From: Candidatus Zixiibacteriota bacterium
Lineage (GTDB): Bacteria > Zixibacteria > MSB-5A5 > GN15 > JACZUZ01
Direction of reading: 5' to 3'
Length of the DNA: 64,000 nucleotides
Assembly: GCA_024280835.1 (NCBI GenBank)
Contig: JAJRPJ010000012.1
Location: 310,001 to 374,000, forward strand
In this document: one piece after another, positions 16,716 through 26,303 of the stretch
Position numbering within the stretch: the first letter of the stretch is position 1
How the letters are laid out: every line of letters begins with the position of its first letter
The notes under the pieces: generated by a model
Seen by the model: only the letters and a program-made list of their open reading frames with translations
Databases searched by the model: none
Told to the model about the DNA's origin: nothing
Translations under genes and position numbers: made by a program

Positions 16716-19151
16716 TTACTTCTCGCGTATCTCAGCCTTAAACTCTTGCTTAAGATACACAATAATTTTCTGTTGTAAACCATCTACTTGCGAAGATTCA
16801 AGACTTTTCTTTGCAGAGCGGTATCTAATCGAAATCGCCACCGATTTCTTGCCCTCAGGGACCTGCTTACCTCGGAATAAGTCAAAAACTTGAACGCGCT
16901 CGACTAATTCTCCACCAACTTTCTTAACACCCTCAAGCATTTTCCCAACCAAAGTAGACTCATTCAAAACTAAAGACAAATCACGATCCGCCGCAGGAAA
17001 CTTTGAAAGAGTCTGATAATTCTTCTCGCGCTGAATAAACCCAGTCAAAGCCGCAACATCCAACTCGAACAAAGAAACAGACTGTTTAATATCAAAACGC
17101 TTCAAAATAGCCGAATCAACATTACCAATCCGCCCAATTTCTTTTCCAGTCCTATCCTGCAAAACAAATCCCTGCCCCCGTTGAAAAACAGGTAGCTTTT
17201 CAGGAGAAATCAGAATCTTGGCCAAACGACCTTGAGCGCGAAGCGCCTCAATCGCCCCCTTGAGAACATAGAAATCCAAAGCGCTCCGACTAGAACGCCA
17301 ATCAGGCTGATTCTGACCAGTCACCAAAACTCCCAAACAAGGACGCTCATGATCTGCAGAAATCACATTCGGAAACGCCTGGCTCTTATCACCAATTCCA
17401 GCTCCATAAACATTACCCAATTCAAACAGCCTTAAATCAGTAGTCTGATGAGTCACATTTACACGTGCCGCATTCAATAGCGAATAAGCCAAAGAATTAC
17501 GCATCGAGCCAAACTCATCAGAAATCGGATTAGCAACTTCAATCTGCGGCTTCTCAGGATCAATCAATTCTAGCAAACGACCATCTGCCAACCCCGAACC
17601 ACAAATCTCATTAAAGCCTATACCGAGTAATGTCTGCCTCAGTGTCACAACCAAATCGTCTTGCTTTTCAACCGCCTCAGACTTGCGATTATCTGTCGCA
17701 GCGAGATAGCCTTTGGTCGTCGGAATATTGTCAAAACCAATAATCCGAGTCACCTCTTCGATTAAATCAATCTCACGAGTAATATCTGGCCTGAAAGTCG
17801 GAACAGTCACAACCAAGGCCTCACCGGAATCACTCCGCGTGACTCCCATTTCAAGACCAACTAGAATCTCTTCTATTCTCTCACTCTCAACCTTAACACC
17901 CATAATTTGGTGACAGCGCGCAGGCCGTAACTCAACTTTCAGAGGCTCAATTGACTTAGGATAATTGTCCACCACACCAGCCAGAGGACTACCGCCAGCC
18001 ACCTCAACCAATAACTGCGCCGCACGATTAATCGCCGTCACAGTCAAGTTTGGATCAACCCCACGCTCAAAACGAGCCGAAGAATCAGTCGAAAGCCCCA
18101 ACTTACGGCGTGACTTACGAATCAATGACGCATCAAAATAGGCCGCCTCAAGCAAAATATCTTTTGTCGCATTAGTAACTGAGCTATGCAAACCACCCAT
18201 AACCCCACCTGCAGCCAGTGACTCGCTACCATTGGTAATCATCAAGACAGATTCGTCAACCTCGCGCTCAACTTCATCAAGAGTCACAAACTTCTCTTTG
18301 CTCTTAGCTCTCTTAATCACAACTTTACCAGAGGCAAATTGAGCCAAATCAAAAGCATGTAAAGGCTCGCCAAATTCCAACATCACATAGTTAGTGACAT
18401 CAACAACATTGTTGATACTCGTCTGACCTGATGCCGCAAGTTTATCGCGTAACCATTTGGGCGATGGCCCAATCTTAACATTCTTAACTATGCGCGCAGT
18501 ATATCGCGGACAAAACTCAGCGTCCTCAATAATAACTTCAATACTGTCCGATGTCTTCTCTTGCTCTTCGGTAAGACTCACTTCTGGACGACGCATCTCA
18601 CAACCAGCCAACGCCGCAACATCTCGCGCAATTCCAATCGCGCTCATTGAATCAGGACGATTCGGCGTCAATTCAAACTCGAGCATATAGTCGTTCAAGC
18701 CATAAATACTCGACAAAGGAGCGCCAACCTCTAGGCCATCAGCCAAAACAATAATTCCCTCATGCTCATCAGAGAGCCCAAGCTCGCGCTCAGAAAGAAT
18801 CATCCCTTCGGACTCAATCCCAAACATCTTGCGACGTGAAATCTTCATCCCATCAGGCATAACCGCGCCAACCAAGGCCACAGCCACAAGTTGCCCAGCG
18901 GCAACATTCGGAGCGCCACAAATAATATTCAAGCTCTGCTCGCCAACATTAACAGTCGCATGTCTCAAATGGTCAGATTCTTCAATAGGCCCACAAGTCT
19001 CAACCTTGCCAACCACCATCTTGGCAAAACCCGCCGATAAATCAATCACCGTCTCGCAAGCAGTACCCGCTAATGTCAAACGGTCCGCCATTTCATCGGC
19101 AGACCAATCAACTGGCGCGATTTCACGCACCCAATTATACGAAATCTTCAT
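16716..19151 (-). CDS. pheT: phenylalanine-tRNA ligase beta subunit
   Basis: This is the large subunit of the alpha2-beta2 enzyme that charges tRNA-Phe. Its 811 residues are the usual length for the bacterial long form. Visible parts in order are an OB-fold tRNA-binding domain (about 40-150), the B3/B4 editing domain, the B5 DNA-binding-like domain (PARCHQIMGVKVESERIEEIL), the catalytic-like core (DLRLFELGNVYG) and the C-terminal anticodon-binding FDX-ACB domain ending near QEFKAEIREK. It starts 33 bp after the pheS stop, so the two are co-transcribed. Confidence 0.97.
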   Translation of the reverse strand: MKISYNWVREIAPVDWSADEMADRLTLAGTACETVIDLSAGFAKMVVGKVETCGPIEESDHLRHATVNVGEQSLNIICGAPNVAAGQLVAVALVGAVMPDGMKISRRKMFGIESEGMILSERELGLSDEHEGIIVLADGLEVGAPLSSIYGLNDYMLEFELTPNRPDSMSAIGIARDVAALAGCEMRRPEVSLTEEQEKTSDSIEVIIEDAEFCPRYTARIVKNVKIGPSPKWLRDKLAASGQTSINNVVDVTNYVMLEFGEPLHAFDLAQFASGKVVIKRAKSKEKFVTLDEVEREVDESVLMITNGSESLAAGGVMGGLHSSVTNATKDILLEAAYFDASLIRKSRRKLGLSTDSSARFERGVDPNLTVTAINRAAQLLVEVAGGSPLAGVVDNYPKSIEPLKVELRPARCHQIMGVKVESERIEEILVGLEMGVTRSDSGEALVVTVPTFRPDITREIDLIEEVTRIIGFDNIPTTKGYLAATDNRKSEAVEKQDDLVVTLRQTLLGIGFNEICGSGLADGRLLELIDPEKPQIEVANPISDEFGSMRNSLAYSLLNAARVNVTHQTTDLRLFELGNVYGAGIGDKSQAFPNVISADHERPCLGVLVTGQNQPDWRSSRSALDFYVLKGAIEALRAQGRLAKILISPEKLPVFQRGQGFVLQDRTGKEIGRIGNVDSAILKRFDIKQSVSLFELDVAALTGFIQREKNYQTLSKFPAADRDLSLVLNESTLVGKMLEGVKKVGGELVERVQVFDLFRGKQVPEGKKSVAISIRYRSAKKSLESSQVDGLQQKIIVYLKQEFKAEIREK

Positions 19152-19184
19152 AGGAAATCTTTTTTTTGTTATCTAACTCGCAAT

Positions 19185-20210
19185 TTAGAACTGACGCAAG
19201 AAACGCAAATCGTTTTCATAGAAAAGTCGAATATCGGTTATCCGATGCTTAAGCATCGCAATCCGCTCAACACCCATACCAAAAGCATAACCACTCAAAA
19301 CCTCAGGGTCATAACCCACAGCTTTCATCACATTAGGATCTATCATACCACAACCAAGAATCTCAAGCCAACCATCATACTTGCAAATCGAGCAGCCTTT
19401 GCCCGCACATAACAAACACGACATATCCACCTCAGCCGATGGCTCAGTAAATGGAAAAAAGCTCGGCCTAAACCGTAGCTCAATATCCTCAGCAAAATAT
19501 TCCTGACAAAACGCCAGCAACACCCCTTTGAGATCTCCAAGTGTCACATTAGGCCCAACCTGAAAACCCTCAACCTGATGAAAAACACAATACGCCCGAC
19601 TAGAAACCGCCTCATGACGAAACACCTTCCCGGGCGCAACAATCTTCACAGGCGGAGTGCGTTTCTCAAACTCACGAACCTGCACATTCGAAGTATGCGT
19701 CCGCAACAGCAATCCTTCAGGTAATCCATTAGCTTCCCGCAGATAAAAAGTATCCTGCATATCACGAGCAGGATGATCAGGTGGGAAATTCAACGAACCA
19801 AAATTATAATTATCCGACTCTACCTCAGGACCATTAGCCACCAAGAAACCCTTGCTGGAAAATATCTCGGCAATATCAGCCATCGTCCGCACAAGCAAAT
19901 GCGGACGTCCAACAGATATCGGTGTGCCAGGCAGTGTAAAATCAAAGTCAGCGCTAGAGCTTGATTCGAAACTCTCAAGCCTCTCATTAACTTGCTGCTC
20001 AAGTGACACACGCGCCTTATTAGCCGCAGCGCCAACTGGCTTGCGTTCCTCTGGCGCCAAATCCTTGACACCTTTTAAAATCGCAGGCAACTCACCCTTA
20101 CGACCCAAAAAGCGGACCTTAACCTGTTCAACATCTGCAGCCGAGGATGCGCTCTGTAACTCGGCGCTAGCCTTCGAAAGCAATTCTTCTATTTGAGATA
20201 AAACCGACAT
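19185..20210 (-). CDS. pheS: phenylalanine-tRNA ligase alpha subunit
   Basis: This is the catalytic subunit of phenylalanyl-tRNA synthetase, 341 residues as usual. A short N-terminal coiled coil (about 1-90) precedes the class II core. Class II motif 2 (FRHEAVSSRAYCVFHQVEGF) and motif 3 (GYAFGMGVERIAMLKH) are visible, with a CLLCAGKGCSICKYDGWLEI segment before the end. ATG 20210 is preceded by a GGGA-type site. A 207-bp gap separates it from rplT; no T-box or leader peptide is evident there. Confidence 0.97.
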   Translation of the reverse strand: MSVLSQIEELLSKASAELQSASSAADVEQVKVRFLGRKGELPAILKGVKDLAPEERKPVGAAANKARVSLEQQVNERLESFESSSSADFDFTLPGTPISVGRPHLLVRTMADIAEIFSSKGFLVANGPEVESDNYNFGSLNFPPDHPARDMQDTFYLREANGLPEGLLLRTHTSNVQVREFEKRTPPVKIVAPGKVFRHEAVSSRAYCVFHQVEGFQVGPNVTLGDLKGVLLAFCQEYFAEDIELRFRPSFFPFTEPSAEVDMSCLLCAGKGCSICKYDGWLEILGCGMIDPNVMKAVGYDPEVLSGYAFGMGVERIAMLKHRITDIRLFYENDLRFLRQF

Positions 20211-20417
20211 TTTCCCACTTCAATCCTATACAGAAACATCGTTCAACAGGACATTACCACAACACGACACCGAAGAAACTTAAGCCCATGACAGTGATAT
20301 AACAACAATCACATAACAGCGATCGTCACAGAAACCGTCACAGAGCAAACCAGCTCCAACAAACCGACTAACTCACCAACATCTCCCAAACACTTCTCAA
20401 ACAATTGGGAAACTAAC

Positions 20418-20768
20418 TTATTCAGCTTTGGCCAGCGTCGCCAACTTTTCAAAAGCAGGCATATCAGTCGCAGCCATCTCAGCGAGAGTCTTACGATTCA
20501 AATCGATGTTTTGTGTTTTGAGACCGTGGATAAAGGTCGAGTAATTCATACCATACAATTTGGCCGCGGCAGAAATTCGAACAATCCATAAAGCGCGAAA
20601 CGTGCGTTTTTTGTTCTTTCTGTCCCGATAGGCATAGACCATACCCTTTTGAACAGTTTCTACGGCAGTTCTGTACAGTTTTGCACGACCGCCGAAGTTT
20701 CCTTTGGCCTTTTTGAGGATCTTTTTGTGACGACGATGAGCCGCCACATTATTCATAGCTCTTGGCAT
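20418..20768 (-). CDS. rplT: 50S ribosomal protein L20
   Basis: This 116-residue large-subunit assembly protein binds 23S rRNA. The conserved N-terminus (RHKKILKKAKGNFGGRAKLY) and AYRDRKNKKRTFRALWI are intact. A GGAGAG site lies before ATG 20768. The 171-bp gap upstream (20769-20939) is unusually long for rpmI-rplT and contains GAGTCC/GGACTC arms around a T-rich loop, which could be part of an L20-type autoregulatory leader; I could not confirm a known class. Confidence 0.97.
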   Translation of the reverse strand: MPRAMNNVAAHRRHKKILKKAKGNFGGRAKLYRTAVETVQKGMVYAYRDRKNKKRTFRALWIVRISAAAKLYGMNYSTFIHGLKTQNIDLNRKTLAEMAATDMPAFEKLATLAKAE

Positions 20769-20939
20769 TCTTGTCTCTCCGTACTTTCTTGAATTTGAAG
20801 GTTAATAATCGAGTCCTAATTGCAAAAAAATGGACTCCTCATTTGGCCGAACACCGAGTACGGGGCTCCGATGTCTCGAACCAGTTACTGCTAATACAAT
20901 CACAAACTAATAAAATATCAAACTAACTAAGGCGCTAAA

Positions 20940-21134
20940 CTAATATGGCATCAAACGTGAAATCGCTGGATGATCCGCCTTACAAACCAATGTCGCTTGA
21001 CGCAAATGACGCTTACGCTTCGAGGACTTCTTATTAAGTATATGGCGCATATTCATGCTCCGACGCTTAATCTTACCACTCGCGGTTTTCTTAAACCGTT
21101 TCGCAGTAGCGCGATTTGTTTTAATCTTTGGCAT
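20940..21134 (-). CDS. rpmI: 50S ribosomal protein L35
   Basis: This is a 64-residue, very basic ribosomal protein with the family start [17 protein letters not shown] and the [14 protein letters not shown] core. It sits between infC and rplT, the standard infC-rpmI-rplT order. Confidence 0.96.
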   Translation of the reverse strand: MPKIKTNRATAKRFKKTASGKIKRRSMNMRHILNKKSSKRKRHLRQATLVCKADHPAISRLMPY

Positions 21135-21219
21135 TCTTCAACTACTTTCTATTTCAACTACTATATTATATACAAATAATAAAACTGTATCTACTTATTT
21201 CAGCAACAGAAACAATCGA

Positions 21220-21969
21220 CTATTCAGTCTCGGCTTTTGTCTCTGTATTTGTCTCAACGCTTGTCTCTGTGTCTACTGCAACGCTTGCATCTGCATCTGC
21301 ATCTGCTACAACGCTCGCATCTGCGCCTTCTGCAGAATCAACTTCCAAAGTAGCATTCGCCTTGGCCTTCGCCTCAGCCTTAGGATTCTTATACTTAGAC
21401 TGCTCTTTAGCCAGAACTTTTGCGGCGCGATCATCGGCGGCTTTCTTAACCAAAGATGCAAGCGGAGCCAGAACCATATTCATCCTGCGCCCTTCCTGCT
21501 TGGCGCCAATCTCAACTGTAGCCACCTCTTTCATATCCTCAACAACTCGCGCCAACAACTCACGGCCAAACTCTGTATGCGCCATCTCACGACCACGGAA
21601 CATTACAAATATCTTAACCTTGTTGCCTTCTTCAAGAAACTCACGGATATGCTTCGTCTTAAACTCATAGTCATGAGTGTCAACTTTCGGACGAAATCGC
21701 ATTTCCTTCAATTCCATCGAATGCTGCTTCTTACGCGCAGTCTTCTGCTTCTTGGCGGTCTCATACTTGAACCGACCGTAATCCATGATACGACAAACTG
21801 GCGGCCGGCTTGCGCTCGAAACCTCCACTAAATCTAAATCTGCCGTCCGGGCTCTCTCAAGAGCTTCGTTAATCGGAACGATTCCAATTTGCTCCCCTTC
21901 AGCGCCAACCAATCGCACAGGACTGATGCGGATGCGCTCGTTAATACGGGGTTCTCGTGGCCTAGCTAT
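21220..21969 (-). CDS. infC: translation initiation factor IF-3, ATA start codon, acidic C-terminal tail
   Basis: IF-3 binds the 30S subunit and checks start-codon/initiator-tRNA pairing. The frame reads from ATA at 21969: ARPREPRINERIRISPVRLV, which is the expected IF-3 N-terminus, then GAEGEQIGIVPINEALERA, the IF3-C core and MAHTEFGRELLARV. AGGAGG (21983-21978) lies 8 nt before the ATA. No ATG, GTG or TTG lies between the two; the next usable start, GTG 21918, would delete the conserved RINERI segment. Non-standard infC starts are known and allow IF-3 to repress its own translation. The last 50-60 residues are an Ala/Asp/Glu/Thr-rich tail not found in most IF-3 proteins. Confidence 0.93.
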   Translation of the reverse strand: MARPREPRINERIRISPVRLVGAEGEQIGIVPINEALERARTADLDLVEVSSASRPPVCRIMDYGRFKYETAKKQKTARKKQHSMELKEMRFRPKVDTHDYEFKTKHIREFLEEGNKVKIFVMFRGREMAHTEFGRELLARVVEDMKEVATVEIGAKQEGRRMNMVLAPLASLVKKAADDRAAKVLAKEQSKYKNPKAEAKAKANATLEVDSAEGADASVVADADADASVAVDTETSVETNTETKAETE

Positions 21970-21977
21970 GCTAAAAT

Positions 21978-21983
21978 CCTCCT
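21978..21983 (-). promoter_or_regulatory. ribosome binding site deciding the infC start
   Basis: A perfect AGGAGG is separated by 8 nt from the ATA start at 21969-21967. No other strong site serves the later GTG, so this site fixes the unusual start. Confidence 0.85.
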
Positions 21984-22105
21984 AAAATGAACTTCTAAAA
22001 AAAGCAATTACTGTCTTTCAGCAACTACCAAGAACAAACAACAATAAATAACAATAATCAAATGTCCACCAACCATTTCTGGCTAATAGCGGAATCTATT
22101 ACAAT

Positions 22106-24073
22106 CTAATCATTTAGTCCCTTAGATTCAATCTCTGAAACAAGTTTTTTAACCAACTCATCCACAGAAACAGCTCCTAAATCGCCACCTTCAGGGCCTG
22201 AACCCCTGTCAGGACCTCTATGACGCACCGAAACTTCATCATTTTCGGCCTCACGACCGCCAACAATCAACATATATGGGACTTTCGCCAACTCCGCCTC
22301 ACGAATCTTATGCCCAATCTTCTCAGACCTGTCATCCAGTGAACAACGAATACCAGCGGCTTTTAACCTTTTTACCACCGTAGCGGCAAAATCATTAACC
22401 TTATCAGTAATCGGCAGAACCTTGGCCTGCTCAGGAGCCAACCATAGCGGAAAATCTCCGCCAAAATGCTCCAGCAAAACCCCAAAGAATCGCTCAATAG
22501 AGCCGAGCAATGCCCGATGAATCATCATCGGACGCTTCTGCTCGCCATCGGAATCCACATAAGTCAGATTAAATCGCTCAGGCAATGAGAAATCGAATTG
22601 AATTGTCGAACATTGCCATTTCCGCCCAATCGCATCCTTGATATTAAGGTCGATTTTTGGACCATAAAAAGCCCCACCGCCCTCATCAACGCTATAAGGC
22701 AAACCCGACAAATCCAGAGCCTTGCGCAATCCATTCTCGGCGGCTTCCCAATCACTATCATCACCAATAGCCTTCTCTGGCTTGGTTGACAAACAAACTT
22801 CAAAATCAACAAATCCAAATGACCGCAGAATATGCAAGCAGAAATCGATAATCCAAACCAACTCCCCCTCCATGCTCTCTGGTGTCACAAAGTGATGCGC
22901 ATCATCCTGAGTAAATCCACGGACACGCATCAAACCATGCAAAACTCCTGGACGCTCATAACGGTAAACAGTGCCCAGCTCGGCCCAACGCAATGGCAAC
23001 TCGCGATAACTGTGTCGCTTGGCCTTATACATCATAATATGAAACGGACAATTCATCGGCTTAAGCTGATAATTCTGATTGTCCATATCCATCACTGGGA
23101 ACATCCCCTCACGATAGAAATCCGTGTGGCCAGACTTATCCCATAATTCCAAATGCGCCACATGCGGCGAGAAAACCAAATCATAATCGTTTTTCAAATG
23201 CTCTTCGCGCCAAAAATTTTCCATCTCATTGCGAACAACAGCGCCTCTAGGCAACCACAAAACTAATCCAGGGCCAACATCTTCAGACATCGTAAACAAC
23301 TCAAGACGTTTACCCAGCGTTCGATGGTCCCGCTTCTTAGCCTCTTCCATACGAGTCACAAACTCTTCAAGCATATTCTTCTTCGGATAAGAGACACCAT
23401 AAATACGCTGAAGCATTGTGTTCTTTTCATCGCCGCGCCAATAAGCGCCACTACTGGAAGTCAGCTTGTAGGCCTTAACCAAACCAGTGTTCGGAATATG
23501 CGGGCCACGGCAAAGATCTTTGAAACTAGACTGAGTATAAACCGAAACGACATCATCAAGAATCGTATTCTCCATCAAGTCCAATTTGTATGTCTCACCA
23601 GCGGACTCATACCAATCAATCACTTCCTGACGAGTCATCTCTTCGCGAGTATATTGTGCCTTCTCAGCGACAATCTTACCCATCGCCTTTTCAATCAGCT
23701 CAAGGTCTTCTGGCGAGAAAGGTTTCTCGGATTCAAAATCATAATAAAAGCCCTCGGCAATCGGCGGGCCAATCGCCAACTTGACATCTGGGAAAACCTC
23801 ACGCACAGCCTGAGCCATCAAATGCGAAGTCGAATGCCAAAATACTTCCTTGCCAGCATCATCTTTGAATGTCAAAATCTCAAGAGCCACATCCGAATCA
23901 ATCGGACGTGAAAGATCGCGCAATTCACCATCCACGCGCACAACCAAAGCCTCTTTCGCCAAACGTGGCGAAATTGACTTAGCAATGTCGAAGCCTGTCG
24001 AACCAGCCGCCACAGCCCTAACACTACCATCAGGCAATGTTATCTCAATTGTTTTTGCGCTACTTGTCTGCAT
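22106..24073 (-). CDS. thrS: threonine-tRNA ligase
   Basis: This cytoplasmic class II synthetase charges tRNA-Thr. Its 655 residues fit the bacterial full-length form: a TGS domain (about 1-65), the tRNA_SAD editing domain with HSTSHLMAQAV (about 79-89), and the catalytic core with MNCPFHIMMYK (zinc Cys) and RYERPGVLHGLMRVRGF. The C-terminal anticodon-binding domain (about 550-650) contains KIGHKIREAELAKVPYMLIVG. The start ATG 24073 follows a GTAGAGA stretch. It leads the thrS-infC-rpmI-rplT-pheST order. I see no T-box in the 270 bp upstream. Confidence 0.97.
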   Translation of the reverse strand: MQTSSAKTIEITLPDGSVRAVAAGSTGFDIAKSISPRLAKEALVVRVDGELRDLSRPIDSDVALEILTFKDDAGKEVFWHSTSHLMAQAVREVFPDVKLAIGPPIAEGFYYDFESEKPFSPEDLELIEKAMGKIVAEKAQYTREEMTRQEVIDWYESAGETYKLDLMENTILDDVVSVYTQSSFKDLCRGPHIPNTGLVKAYKLTSSSGAYWRGDEKNTMLQRIYGVSYPKKNMLEEFVTRMEEAKKRDHRTLGKRLELFTMSEDVGPGLVLWLPRGAVVRNEMENFWREEHLKNDYDLVFSPHVAHLELWDKSGHTDFYREGMFPVMDMDNQNYQLKPMNCPFHIMMYKAKRHSYRELPLRWAELGTVYRYERPGVLHGLMRVRGFTQDDAHHFVTPESMEGELVWIIDFCLHILRSFGFVDFEVCLSTKPEKAIGDDSDWEAAENGLRKALDLSGLPYSVDEGGGAFYGPKIDLNIKDAIGRKWQCSTIQFDFSLPERFNLTYVDSDGEQKRPMMIHRALLGSIERFFGVLLEHFGGDFPLWLAPEQAKVLPITDKVNDFAATVVKRLKAAGIRCSLDDRSEKIGHKIREAELAKVPYMLIVGGREAENDEVSVRHRGPDRGSGPEGGDLGAVSVDELVKKLVSEIESKGLND

Positions 24074-24344
24074 TCTCTACTTCAATTTTCTTCTTCAATA
24101 CTACAACTGCTAGAAATTCTTGATAGCCATAACTTCAGCTAGAAAACTAACTGTCAACCTACTATTGTTTTCGGCGAAAGATTGAGAAAACATAATCCCA
24201 GCAAAAAAATCTTGAACCATAAACCCCGCTGTAAACACCCAAGGTCATGAGATTCAAGTCTGTCGCAGTCAACAATTAAGCAGTCAACGCTGAAGTAGTA
24301 AGTTTGCCAGCAATATTTCAAGATAAACAATATTGTTCGCTAAA

Positions 24345-24421
<77 letters not shown>

Positions 24422-24538
24422 ATTATTGCAACTCTTACTTCCGTGACTTCAAGCCACTTTACTTACAGAATAGCACAATAATAAGAGCCACTCTCACGGC
24501 GCAAAAGACCACTAGAATATAGGTCGCCGCTGGCGCGC

Positions 24539-24566
24539 AGTATATTGCTTTTGTGTTGAATGTCAA
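24539..24566 (-). promoter_or_regulatory. sigma-70 promoter of tRNA-Val
   Basis: TTGACA (24566-24561) is followed by 16 bp and TATACT (24544-24539), pointing at tRNA-Val about 110 nt away. The rest of the 24422-24656 gap shows no gene. Confidence 0.72.
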
Positions 24567-24656
24567 GAGGTTAAATGATTTCAAGCGGAGCAAAACTAAT
24601 GAATTTCTTCAATAACGGGGATACCCAAAAGAACTCTCACCCGAGGCCTATAACTC

Positions 24657-25553
24657 CTAGGCCCCAGCCATCGACATGAATGTCTCGGCCTTAATATATT
24701 CGGCAACCAAACCATCGGATAACTCAGTAATTGTCTCATCGGTAATATCCAAATAGGTCAAGACTTTCGCAGACATTTCTGCCTGTGGGGCAACGCACAA
24801 CTCAGATGGAAAAGACTTGTTGGCAACATAATTGGCAACATTTACCATATAAGACATCGAGCCTTCTACAACGCTATCCTGTGGGTCGTGATGAAAAGCT
24901 ATAGCGTCCACCAGCCCATCAGAGAGATTCCAAAATTGCGCCAAAGCTCCACCGATTTGCTCATGCGAAAAACCCATCACTTCTATTTCAGCGCTAGACT
25001 CACTCTTACTCGGGTCATTCTCTAATATCTGATGAATAGCTACAAATTCGTCTTCCATAAAACAAGCGATAACCAACTTGCCTATGTCATGCAGCAAGCC
25101 AGCCGAGAAAATCGTATCGGCGTCTACCATGCCACGACTCCGAATACTCTTAGCCGCTAAACGCCCTGCCAGAGCTGTCGCCAATGAATGACGCCAGAAA
25201 CGCTCCTGAAATTCAGCATCAACTTTATTACCATTGAACATTCCCATCACCGATGCCGACAGCACAAGATTCTTAACAGCGTCGAATCCAATAATCATCA
25301 CAGCCTGCTTCACTGAATCAATCTCACGAGAGAGTCCATAAAACGCCGAGTTAGTCATCTTCAAAACCTTGGCCGACATCGAAGGATCTTCAGATAGAAT
25401 CTTGGCCACATCAGCTGCGGACGAAGACTCCTTGTTGATTGTCTTCTGAATCTGATTAAAGACAATTGGCGGAGTCGGCAAATTCTTAATACTGGAAACA
25501 ATCTGCTCAACACGGCTTTGCGCCTGCTTATCTCTGCATATTTCAACTGACAT
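24657..25553 (-). CDS. HDOD-domain signalling protein
   Basis: The 298 residues are an HDOD domain (about 15-215) with the family start IKNLPTPPIVFNQIQKTIN, the YGLSREIDSVKQAVMIIGF core and HDIGKLVIACF. HDOD proteins resemble HD phosphohydrolases but usually lack activity and act in chemotaxis, motility or c-di-GMP-linked signalling; here an HDIGK-like stretch is present. The gene starts after a tandem-repeat gap downstream of flgM, and the direction fits read-through from the flagellar genes, so a motility-related job is likely but not shown. Confidence 0.85.
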   Translation of the reverse strand: MSVEICRDKQAQSRVEQIVSSIKNLPTPPIVFNQIQKTINKESSSAADVAKILSEDPSMSAKVLKMTNSAFYGLSREIDSVKQAVMIIGFDAVKNLVLSASVMGMFNGNKVDAEFQERFWRHSLATALAGRLAAKSIRSRGMVDADTIFSAGLLHDIGKLVIACFMEDEFVAIHQILENDPSKSESSAEIEVMGFSHEQIGGALAQFWNLSDGLVDAIAFHHDPQDSVVEGSMSYMVNVANYVANKSFPSELCVAPQAEMSAKVLTYLDITDETITELSDGLVAEYIKAETFMSMAGA

Positions 25554-25578
25554 ATATGAAATGGCCCCTGAAGTAATA

Positions 25579-25670
25579 TTCTTTAGCGAAAATACTCTTT
25601 AGCGAAAATACTCTCTAACGAAAATACTCTTTAGCAACAACGCTCTCTAGCGAAGACACTCTTTACTGAG
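25579..25670. repeat. 16-bp degenerate tandem repeat, about 5.7 copies
   Basis: Units of the form CTCTTTAGCGAAAATA repeat with a 16-bp period across the gap between flgM and the HDOD gene. The first two or three copies are near-exact and later ones drift (TAACG, CAACAACG, GAAGACA). Confidence 0.9.
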
Positions 25671-25681
25671 TTGTCGTCACC

Positions 25682-26116
25682 TTACAGTCCTTCAATGATT
25701 CTTCTAGCAATTTCGTCTACGACATCCGCACGATCATAAAACCCGCCTTGGACACGTAACTTCGCAATCTCAACCATATCCTTACGGTCATCTTCCAAGT
25801 TTAGCTCAGAGACAGACTCAACAGTGTCACTAGCGGTACCAAATTGTTTTAACCGCTCATCAGCTTTGTTCTTTAATTCAGACATAGGCAGTAATCTATT
25901 GTGTGTTCGTCCCTGTTGAACCTTAGCGCTATAATCACCAGAGCTTGAAATCCCTACTGACTGTTTCGATGTCATTGACACATTTGTCAACGAAACCGTG
26001 TCACCCTGCGACGCTTTCTCAGCTTTTTCAGCTTTCTTTGCAACTGTTTCATTGGCGCCAGATGCCTTAGCTATCTGCTGCGCCGAGGCATTGACTCCTG
26101 TCGGTTCAATCTTCAT
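25682..26116 (-). CDS. flgM: FlgM-like anti-sigma-28 factor
   Basis: FlgM holds the flagellar sigma factor FliA inactive until the hook is complete and is then exported. The 144 residues have a disordered, polar N-terminal half and a C-terminal block matching FlgM: DDRKDMVEIAKLRVQGGFYDR followed by ADVVDEIARRII. It is longer than enteric FlgM (about 97) because of an N-terminal extension. Position after flgN in a flagellar operon supports the call. Confidence 0.8.
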   Translation of the reverse strand: MKIEPTGVNASAQQIAKASGANETVAKKAEKAEKASQGDTVSLTNVSMTSKQSVGISSSGDYSAKVQQGRTHNRLLPMSELKNKADERLKQFGTASDTVESVSELNLEDDRKDMVEIAKLRVQGGFYDRADVVDEIARRIIEGL

Positions 26117-26303
26117 GAAGGCCTCTATTCCTCAGTATCGACAATTCGCGAAATCCGTTTAAGCGCCTAGTACTAGCTATGTCCATTTTCTGTGATTCTG
26201 TGCTGATTCGATTCAGCGTCACAGGTTCAAGTATCAAAATTTGCACATGCCAACTGTTTCAAATCAATTATATCTTCAAATCAATAATAGCGACATCAAC
26301 CCG

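Noticed and set aside
21055-21831. 258-residue plus-strand frame
   Set aside because: It is antisense to infC and rpmI; Cys/Leu-rich composition is a shadow effect.
24074-24344. T-box leader for thrS, or a TTGACA promoter near 24140
   Set aside because: No T-box or specifier loop seen; TTGACA is followed at 17 bp only by AGTTAT, too weak to call.
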